64,000 nucleotides of DNA from Roseomonas sp. (GCA_020249145.1 JADCGF010000006.1:97471-161470); one strand, 5' to 3'. Shown: positions 1-9,932, numbered from the stretch's first letter. Numbers and translations: made by a program. The notes: generated by a model not told the origin, from the letters alone.

Positions 1-1078
1 CTTCCGCCAGCAGGCGGCGCGCCCCATCGGGATCGAAGGGCGGCGGCGTCACGCCGGGCACATGCGTATAGACACCTTCGGGCAGGAATTGCCCTGCCGG
101 CACGGCGGCACCTTCCATGACACGTTCCACAATCGCCTTGCGGTCAATGGCAATCGAAAGCGCACGCCGCACCCGCACATCCTGCAGCGGATTGCGCCCC
201 AGCGGCTTGCCATCATTATCCGTGATGAAGGGTGAATTTTCATTAGCCGGGCGCAGGTGATCAAGGCCAAGGAAGATCAAGCGCAGGCCAACCACTTCCG
301 AAAGCGCAATCCGGTTATCCTGGCGCAGCTTCGCCAGATCCGATGTCGGCACCTGGTCAATGAATTCCACATCGCCGGCCAGCAGCGCCGCGGTGCGCGC
401 CGCATCATTGGTGATCATGCGATAGATCACGCGCTGGAAAGCCGCGCGATCACCCCAGTAATTGTCGTTGCGTTCGAATTCAATGCGGTCGCCGCTGCGA
501 TGCGACACCACGCGATAAGGGCCAGTGCCAATCGCCGCGCGGCCCGCATTGAATTCCTCGGTCGTCGCGTTCTGATGCGTCTCCCGGTCCAGGATGCGGA
601 CATTGGTCATGTCCAAAGGCATCAGCGGATGCGGCGCCGCGGTGCGGAAGCGCATGGTCAGCGGGTCAACAATTTCTATCGCCTGAATAGGCCGCGAATA
701 GGCCGCGAAGGATGAAGGGCTATTGGGCACATTGGGCAGGCGCTGCAGCGTGAAGGCCACATCCTCCGCCGTGAAGGGGTTGCCATTATGGAAGCGCACA
801 TTGGGCCGCAGCTTGAATTCCCAGACATTGGGCTCCACCGCGCGCCAGCTTAGCGCCAGGCCGGGTAGGTTGTTCGATTTCGCATCCGTATTCACCAACT
901 TGTCGAAGATGGTATCCGCGACCGCGTTATTGGGCGAAAGCTGATGGTAATGCGGATCAAGCGAGGTCACGGGTGCGGCCACCGCCATGGTGACGCTTTG
1001 GGCCAGCGCGCCTTGCGCCGAAAGACCAATGAGTGCGGTGCCGGTAGCCAACACCAACTTCCGAAGATTAACCTTCAT
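1..1078 (-). CDS. ABC transporter substrate-binding protein, family 5 (peptide/nickel type); 3' end runs off the window
   Basis: Reverse-strand translation from ATG at 1078 reads MKVNLRKLVLATGTALIGLSAQGALAQSVTMAVAAPVTSLDPHYH...FHNGNPFTAEDVAFTL...GTGPYRV...NDNYWG; open to position 1. Signal peptide and SBP_bac_5 motifs. Confidence 0.88.
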   Translation of the reverse strand, partial: MKVNLRKLVLATGTALIGLSAQGALAQSVTMAVAAPVTSLDPHYHQLSPNNAVADTIFDKLVNTDAKSNNLPGLALSWRAVEPNVWEFKLRPNVRFHNGNPFTAEDVAFTLQRLPNVPNSPSSFAAYSRPIQAIEIVDPLTMRFRTAAPHPLMPLDMTNVRILDRETHQNATTEEFNAGRAAIGTGPYRVVSHRSGDRIEFERNDNYWGDRAAFQRVIYRMITNDAARTAALLAGDVEFIDQVPTSDLAKLRQDNRIALSEVVGLRLIFLGLDHLRPANENSPFITDNDGKPLGRNPLQDVRVRRALSIAIDRKAIVERVMEGAAVPAGQFLPEGVYTHVPGVTPPPFDPDGARRLLAE

Positions 1079-1178
1079 CCCAGCCCCCTGTTGTTTTTGA
1101 GCCTAACCTCACTTCCTTCTAGCAGCCGGCGCGCGGCACCGCTAGCATCGCCCCGATCCCTAGCAGGAGAATGCCGCC

Positions 1179-2771
1179 ATGCCCCCCTCACCATCCCGCC
1201 CCCCTCGTCTTGCCTTGGCCGCCCTGCTGCTGGCCGGCATGGGCGCTTCGGGCGCTTTTGCGCAAAATCTGACCATTGGTATTGGCGGATCGCCCACAGC
1301 GCTTGATCCGCATTTCTATAATGCCTCCCCCAATATCAGCCTGACGCAGCATATGTTCGACCGGCTGGTAGAACAGGATGCCGAAGCGCGGCTGCAACCC
1401 ATGCTGGCGGAAAGCTGGCGGCCCATTTCGGACACGCTTTGGGAATTCAAGCTCCGCCCCGATGTCAAATGGCATGATGGGAGGGATTTCACCGCCGATG
1501 ATGTGGCCTTCACCATCGAACGCGTGCCGAATGTCCGCAATAGCCCAGGCAGCTTCGCCGGCATGATCCGCGCCATTACGCGCGCTGAGATCATGGACCC
1601 GCTCACCATCCGCTTCCACACCGCCGCACCCCATCCGCTGCTGCCGACGGAATTGGCATCCGTGCAGATCATCTCTCGCCACGCTGGCGCCGGGGCGGAG
1701 ACTGAGGATTACAATGCCGGCCGCGCCGCGATTGGCACTGGCCCCTATCGGCTGGCGAATTACCGTCAAGGTGACCGCACCGAATTCACGCGGAATGAGA
1801 ATTACTGGGCCGGGCCGCAGCCCTGGGCGCGGGTATCCTATCGCTTTATCGCCAATGATGCGGCCCGCACCGCGGCCCTGCTGGCCGGCGATGTTGATGT
1901 GATTGACCAGGTGCCGTCATCCGATCTGGAAAGGCTCAGGCGCGATCAACGGATTTCGCTTTATGAAATCCAAGGGCTGCGCTTGATCTACCTGATCTTT
2001 GATTATTCACGGTCAGAAAACCCTGTTCTGGTCAGCGACAATGAAGGCAAGCCCCTCACGCGCAACCCCTTCCATGATGTGCGCGTGCGCCGCGCGCTTT
2101 CCATGGCGATAGACCGCAATGCTTTGGCCGATCGTGTCATGGAAGGCACCGCCAAGCCCGCCGGCCAATGGCTGCCGCCTGGCGCCTTTTCCTATAACCC
2201 CGATGTGCCCGTGCCGCGTTTTGATGCAGATGGCGCGCGGCGCCTGCTGGCGGAAGCCGGCTTCCCGCAGGGCTTCCGCCTGACGCTGATGGCGCCCAAT
2301 GATCGCTGGCCGAATGATGCCCGCACCGCGCAGGCTGTCGCGCAAATGTGGACACGCGTTGGGCTGCGCACCGAAGTGCAGACCCTGCCCTGGACCACCT
2401 ATGCCGCACGGAATGCTCGGCAGGAATTCAACGCCCGCATGGGCGGTTGGGGCAGCGTGACCGGCGAGGCTTCCTATATGCTGGTCAATATCTTCGGCAC
2501 CTTTGACCGCGAGAAACGCCGCGGCGCCGCCAATTCATCGCGCTATTCCAACCCGGCGCTTGATGCGCTGACCGAACGCGCTGCCGCCACGCTGGATGAT
2601 GCGGAGCGCGAAAAACTGCTGCGGGAGGCTGTGAAGATGGTCACCATGGACGAACAGGTGATGATCCCGCTGTTTCAATTGGTGAATGTCTGGGCAGCGC
2701 GGCGCGGCTTTGCCTATACGCCGCGCATGGATGAACGGACAACGGCCATGGCGGTGAAGCCGGCGAATTGA
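1179..2771 (+). CDS. ABC transporter substrate-binding protein, family 5
   Basis: 530 aa; signal peptide, WHDGRDFTADDVAFTIERV, GTGPYRL, NENYWAG, VRRALSMAIDR motifs; close paralogue of the gene at 1..1078. Confidence 0.92.
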   Translation: MPPSPSRPPRLALAALLLAGMGASGAFAQNLTIGIGGSPTALDPHFYNASPNISLTQHMFDRLVEQDAEARLQPMLAESWRPISDTLWEFKLRPDVKWHDGRDFTADDVAFTIERVPNVRNSPGSFAGMIRAITRAEIMDPLTIRFHTAAPHPLLPTELASVQIISRHAGAGAETEDYNAGRAAIGTGPYRLANYRQGDRTEFTRNENYWAGPQPWARVSYRFIANDAARTAALLAGDVDVIDQVPSSDLERLRRDQRISLYEIQGLRLIYLIFDYSRSENPVLVSDNEGKPLTRNPFHDVRVRRALSMAIDRNALADRVMEGTAKPAGQWLPPGAFSYNPDVPVPRFDADGARRLLAEAGFPQGFRLTLMAPNDRWPNDARTAQAVAQMWTRVGLRTEVQTLPWTTYAARNARQEFNARMGGWGSVTGEASYMLVNIFGTFDREKRRGAANSSRYSNPALDALTERAAATLDDAEREKLLREAVKMVTMDEQVMIPLFQLVNVWAARRGFAYTPRMDERTTAMAVKPAN

Positions 2772-2790
2772 GGGGTGGTTGAGACCGATC

Positions 2791-2850
2791 AGGGAGGGCT
2801 TTGCCCTCCCTGAAACCCACCCACCATAGGCCCGCGGCCTTTGGAAACCA
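2791..2850 (+). repeat. Dispersed palindromic intergenic repeat, copy 1
   Basis: AGGGAGGGCTTTGCCCTCCCTGAAACCCACCCACCATAGGCCCGCGGCCTTTGGAAACC; reverse complement recurs at 26156..26215 with about 3 mismatches over 59 nt; contains GGGAGGGC-TTT-GCCCTCCC hairpin. Confidence 0.85.
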
Positions 2851-2950
2851 TGACTTCAGCACGGTCTTGGAATGACAGGGACAGCCAAGCCGCAACTAAG
2901 GCGCATTTCACCCATCAATAGGCCGCAAATTTCGGCAGAAAATACACGCC

Positions 2951-3628
2951 ATGAAGAACATCCCTGGCACCGCCAAACACACTGCCTCTACAACCTGCGA
3001 AAATGTTGGGAAGCTGCGCCGATACCATTATGCGCGCCTCCCCATGATCCAGGAAATGGCCCGCTGCACTGTGCTATTCATGGGCTTGAGCCTTGCCTCA
3101 GGCTGTGCCGTCTTTAATCCCTCTCCCCCTGAAACTCTTGAACGACAGGTCGAGGGGGCTTTGCCGCCAGGACTTGGAAAACCGGAGCACATTGAGAAGC
3201 TACGATGGTACGTCAGCGGTAGCGCGTTACGATATTCTGACTGTGACGGTGCCATAGCGATTTTCCGAGATCGATTCGTCTTGCTGCGCGGAAGTACATA
3301 TCTGAGTTCTCGAGTTGTATATCCGCCAGGATCATCACTCCCCTCGGGGAGTGTTAGCGAAACAAAATGCGCCGGTGGTTTCAATGAAGTTACGCCAGAG
3401 AGCATACGCCTTGCTGGATCACCCCCGGATAGCTATCGCGACATCCACTCTGCAGTTTCCTACCTTAACCGCGGCCTGTTTGGACTAAATACTTTTCTGG
3501 AACTCCGCGTGCCGTTTGGGCCACCAATATTCCAGCCGGGCAGGCCACGGAGTCCGAGGATCCTCGTCATGAAGCTTTCGCCGGATAGCCAAATTCCTCG
3601 CATTCTGGAACAACGCCGCGGGCAGTGA
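2951..3628 (+). CDS. Hypothetical lipoprotein
   Basis: 225 aa ORF; internal start MIQEMARCTVLFMGLSLASGC gives a signal peptide with lipobox LASGC; the true start is probably this internal Met. Confidence 0.6.
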   Translation: MKNIPGTAKHTASTTCENVGKLRRYHYARLPMIQEMARCTVLFMGLSLASGCAVFNPSPPETLERQVEGALPPGLGKPEHIEKLRWYVSGSALRYSDCDGAIAIFRDRFVLLRGSTYLSSRVVYPPGSSLPSGSVSETKCAGGFNEVTPESIRLAGSPPDSYRDIHSAVSYLNRGLFGLNTFLELRVPFGPPIFQPGRPRSPRILVMKLSPDSQIPRILEQRRGQ

Positions 3629-3639
3629 AACATGCCGCT

Positions 3640-4578
3640 TTATGAAACCGAAAGCGGGCGCAATACGTCCGGCCAGCGCTTCCAGACCTCGTTACTGCTT
3701 GGCGCCATCGGCACATTGACGATTCGCGCATTTGCAAGTCTCGGAAAGCGCTGTCGCAGCAGCGGTAAATCCTGATCAGCGTCACTGTGAAAGAATAACT
3801 CTCGAAACCGGCACCGGGGTGACCGACCTTCTTGGTTGAAGGTACCGCACTCGGTACGCCAGAACGATCTAGACATACTAGAGATAGGTTCCCAAGCGTT
3901 AGTCTCTCCACGGGACCGGTTAATGAACAAATCCTTAATCTGTGCCTCAAACGCTGGTTTGGAATAGGACACAATCTGTGTGATCGGTCCGAACCGGCCA
4001 ATATATGCAATTTTTCCAGGGGGAACCCGTGCTTCAAGCGGGGGGCGGTATTCATAAACAACCCACCCATTATCGCTGAAGGCCACAACACGGTGGGGTC
4101 CTCTAGGAACCCTCATCGCAAAAGGCGACAACCTTATCGTCTCACCTGGTCGCCGCATGGTGACTAATTCCGGGCTTCGGTCACGAAACGGTACGCCAAA
4201 TTGGTCCCGACCATCAGCCTCAATAACAAAGAAACTAGGCCGCCCCTTAACGTCAAGTCCACCAGAATCGTCCGGGTCAACTAACTCTGAATCTCTAAAT
4301 GGTGGAGTCGGGCGTCGTCCTCCGGCCATGCCTATCAGAAATTTCGCCAAAAACGAAGGGCCATGTTGCTCACCCGGAACAAACTCAACCCGATGAACCC
4401 GCGCAACCATCCCAACAAGAATATTCTCATCCGGACCAAGCACCAGATTATCGTCAGGCGCGATATTCCCGGTCTTAATACCCGGCGGCAGCCCGGTGCC
4501 TCCTCCCGCCCCCGCACAGGCGGCAGTGGCAAAGCTCAAACCAAGAATGGCATTGCGGCGGGTCAGCATGGCGTTCAC
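3640..4578 (-). CDS. Hypothetical lipoprotein
   Basis: 312 aa; N-terminus MLTRRNAILGLSFATAACAG resembles a twin-Arg/lipoprotein signal; no family recognised. Confidence 0.6.
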   Translation of the reverse strand: MNAMLTRRNAILGLSFATAACAGAGGGTGLPPGIKTGNIAPDDNLVLGPDENILVGMVARVHRVEFVPGEQHGPSFLAKFLIGMAGGRRPTPPFRDSELVDPDDSGGLDVKGRPSFFVIEADGRDQFGVPFRDRSPELVTMRRPGETIRLSPFAMRVPRGPHRVVAFSDNGWVVYEYRPPLEARVPPGKIAYIGRFGPITQIVSYSKPAFEAQIKDLFINRSRGETNAWEPISSMSRSFWRTECGTFNQEGRSPRCRFRELFFHSDADQDLPLLRQRFPRLANARIVNVPMAPSSNEVWKRWPDVLRPLSVS

Positions 4579-4672
4579 CTTTCGATGGTTTCGCGACCCT
4601 CAAAAAATGAATGAGAAACTTGGCTGAATTATGTGAATAAAAATGCAGATTATGATTGATCGGCGTCGCCCC

Positions 4673-5623
4673 TCAAGGCTGCTCAAACCCTCGCACCACC
4701 GCAACGCGCCTCACCCTTTCGCGCACCGAGATATAAATCGCGCACGCAATCAATATCGCCACACCCACAAACGTCCAGCCATCGGGCATTTCGCCAAAGA
4801 ACCACCAGCCCGCCAGGGTCGCCATGATCATCTCAGTATACGCCAGCGGCGCCAGCAATGAGGCCTCCGCCATTGTATAGGCGCGCGCAATCAGGAAATG
4901 GCCGGCAACCGCAATCGCGGCCAGCAGCAGCAACAGCCCCCATTCCACGGCATCGGGCGCCTGCCACAAAAAGGGCAGCGTCAGGCCCATCATCGCGGCA
5001 CCCATAAGGCTGGTATGGAAGGTCGTCATCAGCGGGTCTTCATCCTGCGCAAGCCGGCGCGTAATCAGCATGTAAAGCGCCATGCAGGTGCCGGAAGCAA
5101 AGGCCAAAGCCATACCTGGGTTGAATTCCTGAAATCCGGGCCGGATGATGATCAGCGTGCCGCAAAAGCCAATCGCCACCGCCGCCCAGCGGCGCGGGCC
5201 GACATGTTCCTTCAGCAATAGCGGAGACAATGCCGTAATCAGCAAAGGCTGCACGAAGAAAATCGCCAGGCTATCGGCAATCGGCATGAAACTTATGGCG
5301 CCGAAGAAAAAGCCAGTGGACCCCACCAGAAACGCCGCACGCGCCGTATGAAAGCCAAGTCTTTCTGGCAGCAACCCGCGCGGCCCTACTGCGCGCCAGG
5401 CAAAGGGCAGGATGAAGACTGCACCGAAGAACATGCGCGCCCAGACGATTTGCAGAATGGGAATGCCGCCCTGCCCCAAGAATTTCGCGCAAACATCCAA
5501 TAGCGGCAGCACCAACATGGCCACCACCATCAGCGCAATCCCCTGCCCTGTCCTGTGCTTTTGCAATGCCGCGCCGCCCCCCAAACCAAGCCACGCAAAA
5601 GACGATCCCGCCCCCCTTGGCAA
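4673..5623 (-). CDS. DMT family (EamA) transporter
   Basis: About 10 hydrophobic segments; typical EamA pattern (VVAMLVLPLLDVCAKFLGQGGIPILQIVWARMFFGA). Confidence 0.85.
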   Translation of the reverse strand: MPRGAGSSFAWLGLGGGAALQKHRTGQGIALMVVAMLVLPLLDVCAKFLGQGGIPILQIVWARMFFGAVFILPFAWRAVGPRGLLPERLGFHTARAAFLVGSTGFFFGAISFMPIADSLAIFFVQPLLITALSPLLLKEHVGPRRWAAVAIGFCGTLIIIRPGFQEFNPGMALAFASGTCMALYMLITRRLAQDEDPLMTTFHTSLMGAAMMGLTLPFLWQAPDAVEWGLLLLLAAIAVAGHFLIARAYTMAEASLLAPLAYTEMIMATLAGWWFFGEMPDGWTFVGVAILIACAIYISVRERVRRVAVVRGFEQP

Positions 5624-5713
5624 GCGCCTGCAACGCCTGCGGCTTGAAGCCCTGCCGATTAGGCCTGATACTCATCCGAAACGCCCCTTGAGGGGCGAAC
5701 CAAAGGAGGTTTC

Positions 5714-6682
5714 ATGCTACGCCGGATCGCCCTGACCCTGATCGCCCTTTGCCTGCCTGGGCTTGCGCTTGCGCAGGGCTGGGTCCCTGAACGCCCGGTC
5801 CGCATTATCCTGCCTTTCCCGCCCGGGGGCTCCACGGACCTTGTTGGGCGCATCCTGGCAGATCGCGTCAGCCGCAGCGCGCCGCATCCTTGGGTGGTGG
5901 AAAACCGGTCCGGCGCCAATGGCAATATCGGCATGGATGCGGCGGCGAAAAGCGCGCCGGATGGCTATACGCTTGGCGCCTGCACCATCGGCAATTGCGC
6001 GATCAACCCCGCCATCTATGCCCGCATGCCCTATGACATTGAACGGGATTTGATCCCGGTTTTCTGGTCCGGCAGTGTCATGAATGCGGTGGCGGTGAAC
6101 AATAGCGTCCCGGCGCAGAACCTTCAGGAATTCATCGCCTGGGTGAAGGCCAATCCCGGACGGGTGAATTATGGCTCCTCCGGCTTTGGGTCTTCCAACC
6201 ATCTGATCCCTGAATTGCTGAATGGCCGGCTTGGCCTGACGCTGGTGCATGTGCCCTTCCGGGGCGGCGCGCCCGCCTTGCAGGCGCTGCTGGCCGGCCA
6301 GGTGCAGGTGATGATGGAAAACATCCCAACCAAGGTGCAAGCCATCCGCGCCGGGCAAATCCGCGCGCTCGCCGTCACGGGGCGTGAACGCGACCCGTCG
6401 CTGCCCGATGTGCCCACCTTCGCCGAAGCCGGCATACCCGATATCGTGGTGGAACCCTGGTTTGGCTTCATGGCGCCGCGCGGCACGCCGGATGCGGTGA
6501 TTGCGGGCCTCAGCCGCCTGTTGAATGAAGCCGTGGCCGATCCCGAAGTGCGACGCAAATTCGCCGATCTTGGCGTGCGCCCCGAAGGCGGCCCGCCCGA
6601 GCGCTTTGCCGCCCATGTCCGGTCCGAAATCGCCCGCTGGCGCGAGGTTGTCGAAACCAACAAGATCGAGAAGCTGAACTGA
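5714..6682 (+). CDS. Bug-family tripartite tricarboxylate transporter substrate-binding protein
   Basis: WVPERPVRIILPFPPGGSTDLVGRILADRVS...VVENRSGANGNIGMDAAAKSAPDGYT; classic Bug motifs. Confidence 0.93.
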   Translation: MLRRIALTLIALCLPGLALAQGWVPERPVRIILPFPPGGSTDLVGRILADRVSRSAPHPWVVENRSGANGNIGMDAAAKSAPDGYTLGACTIGNCAINPAIYARMPYDIERDLIPVFWSGSVMNAVAVNNSVPAQNLQEFIAWVKANPGRVNYGSSGFGSSNHLIPELLNGRLGLTLVHVPFRGGAPALQALLAGQVQVMMENIPTKVQAIRAGQIRALAVTGRERDPSLPDVPTFAEAGIPDIVVEPWFGFMAPRGTPDAVIAGLSRLLNEAVADPEVRRKFADLGVRPEGGPPERFAAHVRSEIARWREVVETNKIEKLN

Positions 6683-7656
6683 TGCCTTACCGGATCGTCC
6701 TTGGCCGGCCTTTGCATCCTGCGGGCGCGGCGGTACTGGCCGCGCGGCCCGATGTCGAAACAATCGAAATGTTCGACCCGCCCGCGCCCGCCTTGCATGC
6801 CGCGCTGGCCAATGCGGATGGCCTGGTGGCCTGGCTTGAACGCGTGGACAAGGCCGCACTCGCCGCCGCGCCACGCCTGCGCGCGGTGTCACGCATCGGT
6901 GTTGGCTTTGACACGGTGGATATTCCTGCCTGTACCGAGCGCGGCATTGCGGTCATGGTGGTGAATGGCACGAATGATCTTTCGGTCGCCGAGCACGCCA
7001 TGATGCTGATGCTGGGCGTTGCGCGGCGCGCGGTGGATTCGGATGCGCATATCAAACAGGGCGGCTGGTGGCCGAAAGATGGGCCGCGCATGGTGGATTT
7101 GGCCAGCAAATCCGTGCTGGTGGTGGGCTATGGGCGGATCGGGTCACGCGTTGCGGCCTATGCGCGCGCCTTTCACATGAAGGTCATGGTGCATGACCCG
7201 CTCTATCATCCGGCGCGCATCGCCTCTGACGGGCATATCCCGGCGCGGGATTTCAAGCAGGCGCTGGCGGAAGCGGATGTGGTGACGCTGCATTGCCCGC
7301 TGATGCCTGAAACGCGGCATTTGATGGATGAAGCGGCTTTCGCCGCACTCAAGCCCGGCGCCATTCTGGTGAATACGGCGCGCGGCCCGATCGTGAAGCA
7401 GGAAGCGGTGGTGGCGGCGCTGCAAGCGGGCCGGCTGATGGGCTTCGGCACCGATGTGCTGGAAGTGGAACCGGCAATGCCGGGCAATCCACTGTTCAGC
7501 ATGCCCAATGTCATCATCAGCCCGCATTCGGCGGCGAGCACGGAAGAAGGCACGGCGCGGATGGCGGAAGCGGCGGCACGCAATATCCTGGCCGCCTTGG
7601 ATGGCGCGCCTGATCCGGCCATGATGGTCAATCCGGAAATCCTGCAACGGCGCTAA
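6682..7656 (+). CDS. D-isomer-specific 2-hydroxyacid dehydrogenase
   Basis: VLVVGYGRIGSRVAAYARAFHMKVMVHDP; LVNTARGPIV; overlaps the upstream stop by 1 nt (ATGA). Confidence 0.92.
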   Translation: MPYRIVLGRPLHPAGAAVLAARPDVETIEMFDPPAPALHAALANADGLVAWLERVDKAALAAAPRLRAVSRIGVGFDTVDIPACTERGIAVMVVNGTNDLSVAEHAMMLMLGVARRAVDSDAHIKQGGWWPKDGPRMVDLASKSVLVVGYGRIGSRVAAYARAFHMKVMVHDPLYHPARIASDGHIPARDFKQALAEADVVTLHCPLMPETRHLMDEAAFAALKPGAILVNTARGPIVKQEAVVAALQAGRLMGFGTDVLEVEPAMPGNPLFSMPNVIISPHSAASTEEGTARMAEAAARNILAALDGAPDPAMMVNPEILQRR

Positions 7657-7708
7657 GGCTGCCAGCAGGTTGCGCCCGGCGCTGCGCCGGGCGATAGCGG
7701 CGCGCGAG

Positions 7709-8764
7709 ATGACCCTTGACGCTTTCCTGATCCATTTGGCCGTCGCCCTTGGGCTGGCGCTGGTCTCCGCGCTGGTGGTGCGGCTGATGATCGCCTTTCC
7801 GATTTTGGACCACCCCAATGCGCGGTCCAGCCACAGCCGGCCAACCCCACGCGGCGGCGGGCTTGGCATTGTGGTGGCCTTCACCCTTGGCATGGGGGTT
7901 CTGTATTGGCAGGCGGAACATGCGCGCCTGCCGGGGCCGCAATTCCTTGGCGTAATCGGCGCGGCGCTGGCGATTGCGGCGGTCTCGCTTTGGGATGATG
8001 CGTGGAATTTGCGCTTTGCGGTGAAGCTGGCGGCGCAGGCTTTGGCGGCGCTGGTGGCCATTGGAAGCGGGCTTGAATTGCAGCGGATCGCGCTGCCGGG
8101 CCTGGGGCCGGTACAGCTTGGTGCTTTGGGGCCGGTTCTGACACTTTTCTGGATTCTGGGCTGCACCAATGCGATGAATTTCATGGATGGGCTGGATGGG
8201 CTGGTGGGGGGGGCGGTGTTCCTCGCGCTGCTAATCCTTTGCGCCATTGCCGAACATCAGGGTGGCTGGTTTGTCTATCTGGCATCCATGATGCTGGCTG
8301 CCGGGTTGCTTGGCTTTCTGCCGTTCAACCTGCACCCGGCGCGGATTTTCATGGGCGATGTCGGCAGCCAATTCCTGGGTTTTATGGTGGCGATCCTGGC
8401 GGTGGCGGCAGCGCGGTTTGATGCGGCGGAGGTGTCTTTCATGCTGGTGCCGCTGCTATTATTCGGCTTGCTTTTCGATGCGGCCTTTACCCTGGCCAGA
8501 CGGGGCGCCATGGGGCTCAATATCACCGCGGCGCATCGGACGCATTTGTATCAAATGGCCCAACGGAGCGGGCTTGGGGTGCGTCACGTGGCTGCCGTGC
8601 ATTGGGGATTTGTGCTGGCCAATGGGGTGCTTGCCTTGGCCTTTTTGGGTCTTGATCCCGCGCTTAAAGCGCTGGTCTTTTTGCCCGCGCTTGGGCTGCA
8701 AGTCATTTGGCTGATTTACGTTCGTGCACGCATGCGGCGCGCCGGGCTTTCCTGGCGCGAATAA
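7709..8764 (+). CDS. Glycosyltransferase family 4 / undecaprenyl-phosphate GlcNAc-1-phosphate transferase-like (WecA/MraY superfamily)
   Basis: Polytopic; HSRPTPRGGGLGIV, NAMNFMDGLDGL, FMGDVGSQFLG motifs; track ORF starts at 7670, ATG at 7709 preferred. Confidence 0.87.
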   Translation: MTLDAFLIHLAVALGLALVSALVVRLMIAFPILDHPNARSSHSRPTPRGGGLGIVVAFTLGMGVLYWQAEHARLPGPQFLGVIGAALAIAAVSLWDDAWNLRFAVKLAAQALAALVAIGSGLELQRIALPGLGPVQLGALGPVLTLFWILGCTNAMNFMDGLDGLVGGAVFLALLILCAIAEHQGGWFVYLASMMLAAGLLGFLPFNLHPARIFMGDVGSQFLGFMVAILAVAAARFDAAEVSFMLVPLLLFGLLFDAAFTLARRGAMGLNITAAHRTHLYQMAQRSGLGVRHVAAVHWGFVLANGVLALAFLGLDPALKALVFLPALGLQVIWLIYVRARMRRAGLSWRE

Positions 8765-8765
8765 G

Positions 8766-9932
8766 TCACCTTTGCGCCGGGCGGGGAGCGGCGTTTGCGG
8801 TTTGTTGGCGCTGCGCACCACTGACCGCGCTGCCCTGTTCCACGCGCTGGGCGGGGCGGGCTGCGGGTCTGGGGGGCGTGCGCGCTGCGGCGGTCTGCGT
8901 TTGGCGTACTGGCACAGCCACCTGCCCCTGGCGATTTGGCGCGCTGGCTACTTGCTGCTGCGGGCGGCGCTGTGCTTGGGCGGGTTGCGCCAGGCGCTGA
9001 TTATTCTGCGCCACGGGCCGCGCCGCGGGCGTATTGCGCCGGGGTGCAGGCGCCGCGGCGGCCATCACGGAAGAAGGCGCCCTTGGCGCCACCCCCATGC
9101 GGGCAAAACCCTGATCGAGCAGCGCGCCCATATGGCGGTCCCGTTCCACCCAGGAAGAACCGCCAAAGGTGGCCCCCACCAGCCGCACGCCATCGCGCTG
9201 CGCCGAGGTCACGATATTGAAGCCCGAAGCATTGATGAAGCCGGTCTTGATGCCATCCGCGCCATCATAATCGCCAAGCATGCGGTTATGGTTGCGGATT
9301 TGCGCCCGGCCCCAGGCGAAATGCACCGTGCCGAAATAATGGTAGCGATTGGGGAAATCCGTGAACAGCCGCCGGCCCAGCGTTGCCATATCCCGCGCCG
9401 TTGTCACCTGTTCCCAATCCGGCAGGCCAGAGGCATTGCGAAAGCGCGTTTGCGTCATGCCAAGACTGCGCGCGCGCATGGTCATCATTTGCGCGAAGCG
9501 TTCTTCGGAACCGCCAAGATGCTCACCCACCGCCGCAGCGACATCATTGGCGCTTTTGGTCACCAGCGCCAGGATTGCCTGTTCCACCGTCAGGCCCCTG
9601 CCAGGCGGAATGCCGAGCTTTGAAGGCGGGCGGGAAGCGGCTTCCTCGCTCATCACCACGCGGCTATTGAGTTGAGTACGGCCATCGCGCAGCGCTTCAA
9701 ACAACATATAGATTGTCATCATTTTGGTGAGCGATGCCGGGAAGCGCGGCTCATCCGCGCCGGCGTCAATCAGAATGGTCCCGGTGCGGGCTTCCACGAC
9801 AATGGCGGAATAGCGCGCGCTACCGATCTGCGCTTCAGCCCCGCGCCAAGGCAGGGCCGCAAGCGCTACGCCCAGGACCAGCACAGTCAATCGAACGGCA
9901 AGGCTCCCCAGGCCTTGGCGGCGAATCCTCAT
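8766..9932 (-). CDS. D-alanyl-D-alanine carboxypeptidase (serine-type, S11) with low-complexity C-terminal tail
   Basis: PRFPASLTKMMTIYMLFEAL (SxxK), KSANDVAAAVGEHL (SxN), GADGIKTGFINASGFN (KTG). Confidence 0.92.
   Translation of the reverse strand: MRIRRQGLGSLAVRLTVLVLGVALAALPWRGAEAQIGSARYSAIVVEARTGTILIDAGADEPRFPASLTKMMTIYMLFEALRDGRTQLNSRVVMSEEAASRPPSKLGIPPGRGLTVEQAILALVTKSANDVAAAVGEHLGGSEERFAQMMTMRARSLGMTQTRFRNASGLPDWEQVTTARDMATLGRRLFTDFPNRYHYFGTVHFAWGRAQIRNHNRMLGDYDGADGIKTGFINASGFNIVTSAQRDGVRLVGATFGGSSWVERDRHMGALLDQGFARMGVAPRAPSSVMAAAAPAPRRNTPAARPVAQNNQRLAQPAQAQRRPQQQVASAPNRQGQVAVPVRQTQTAAARTPPRPAARPAQRVEQGSAVSGAQRQQTANAAPRPAQR

Noticed and set aside
5717-6892. 391-aa minus-strand ORF
   Set aside because: Antisense shadow of the Bug gene in high-GC DNA; His/Arg/Gly-rich composition with no motifs.
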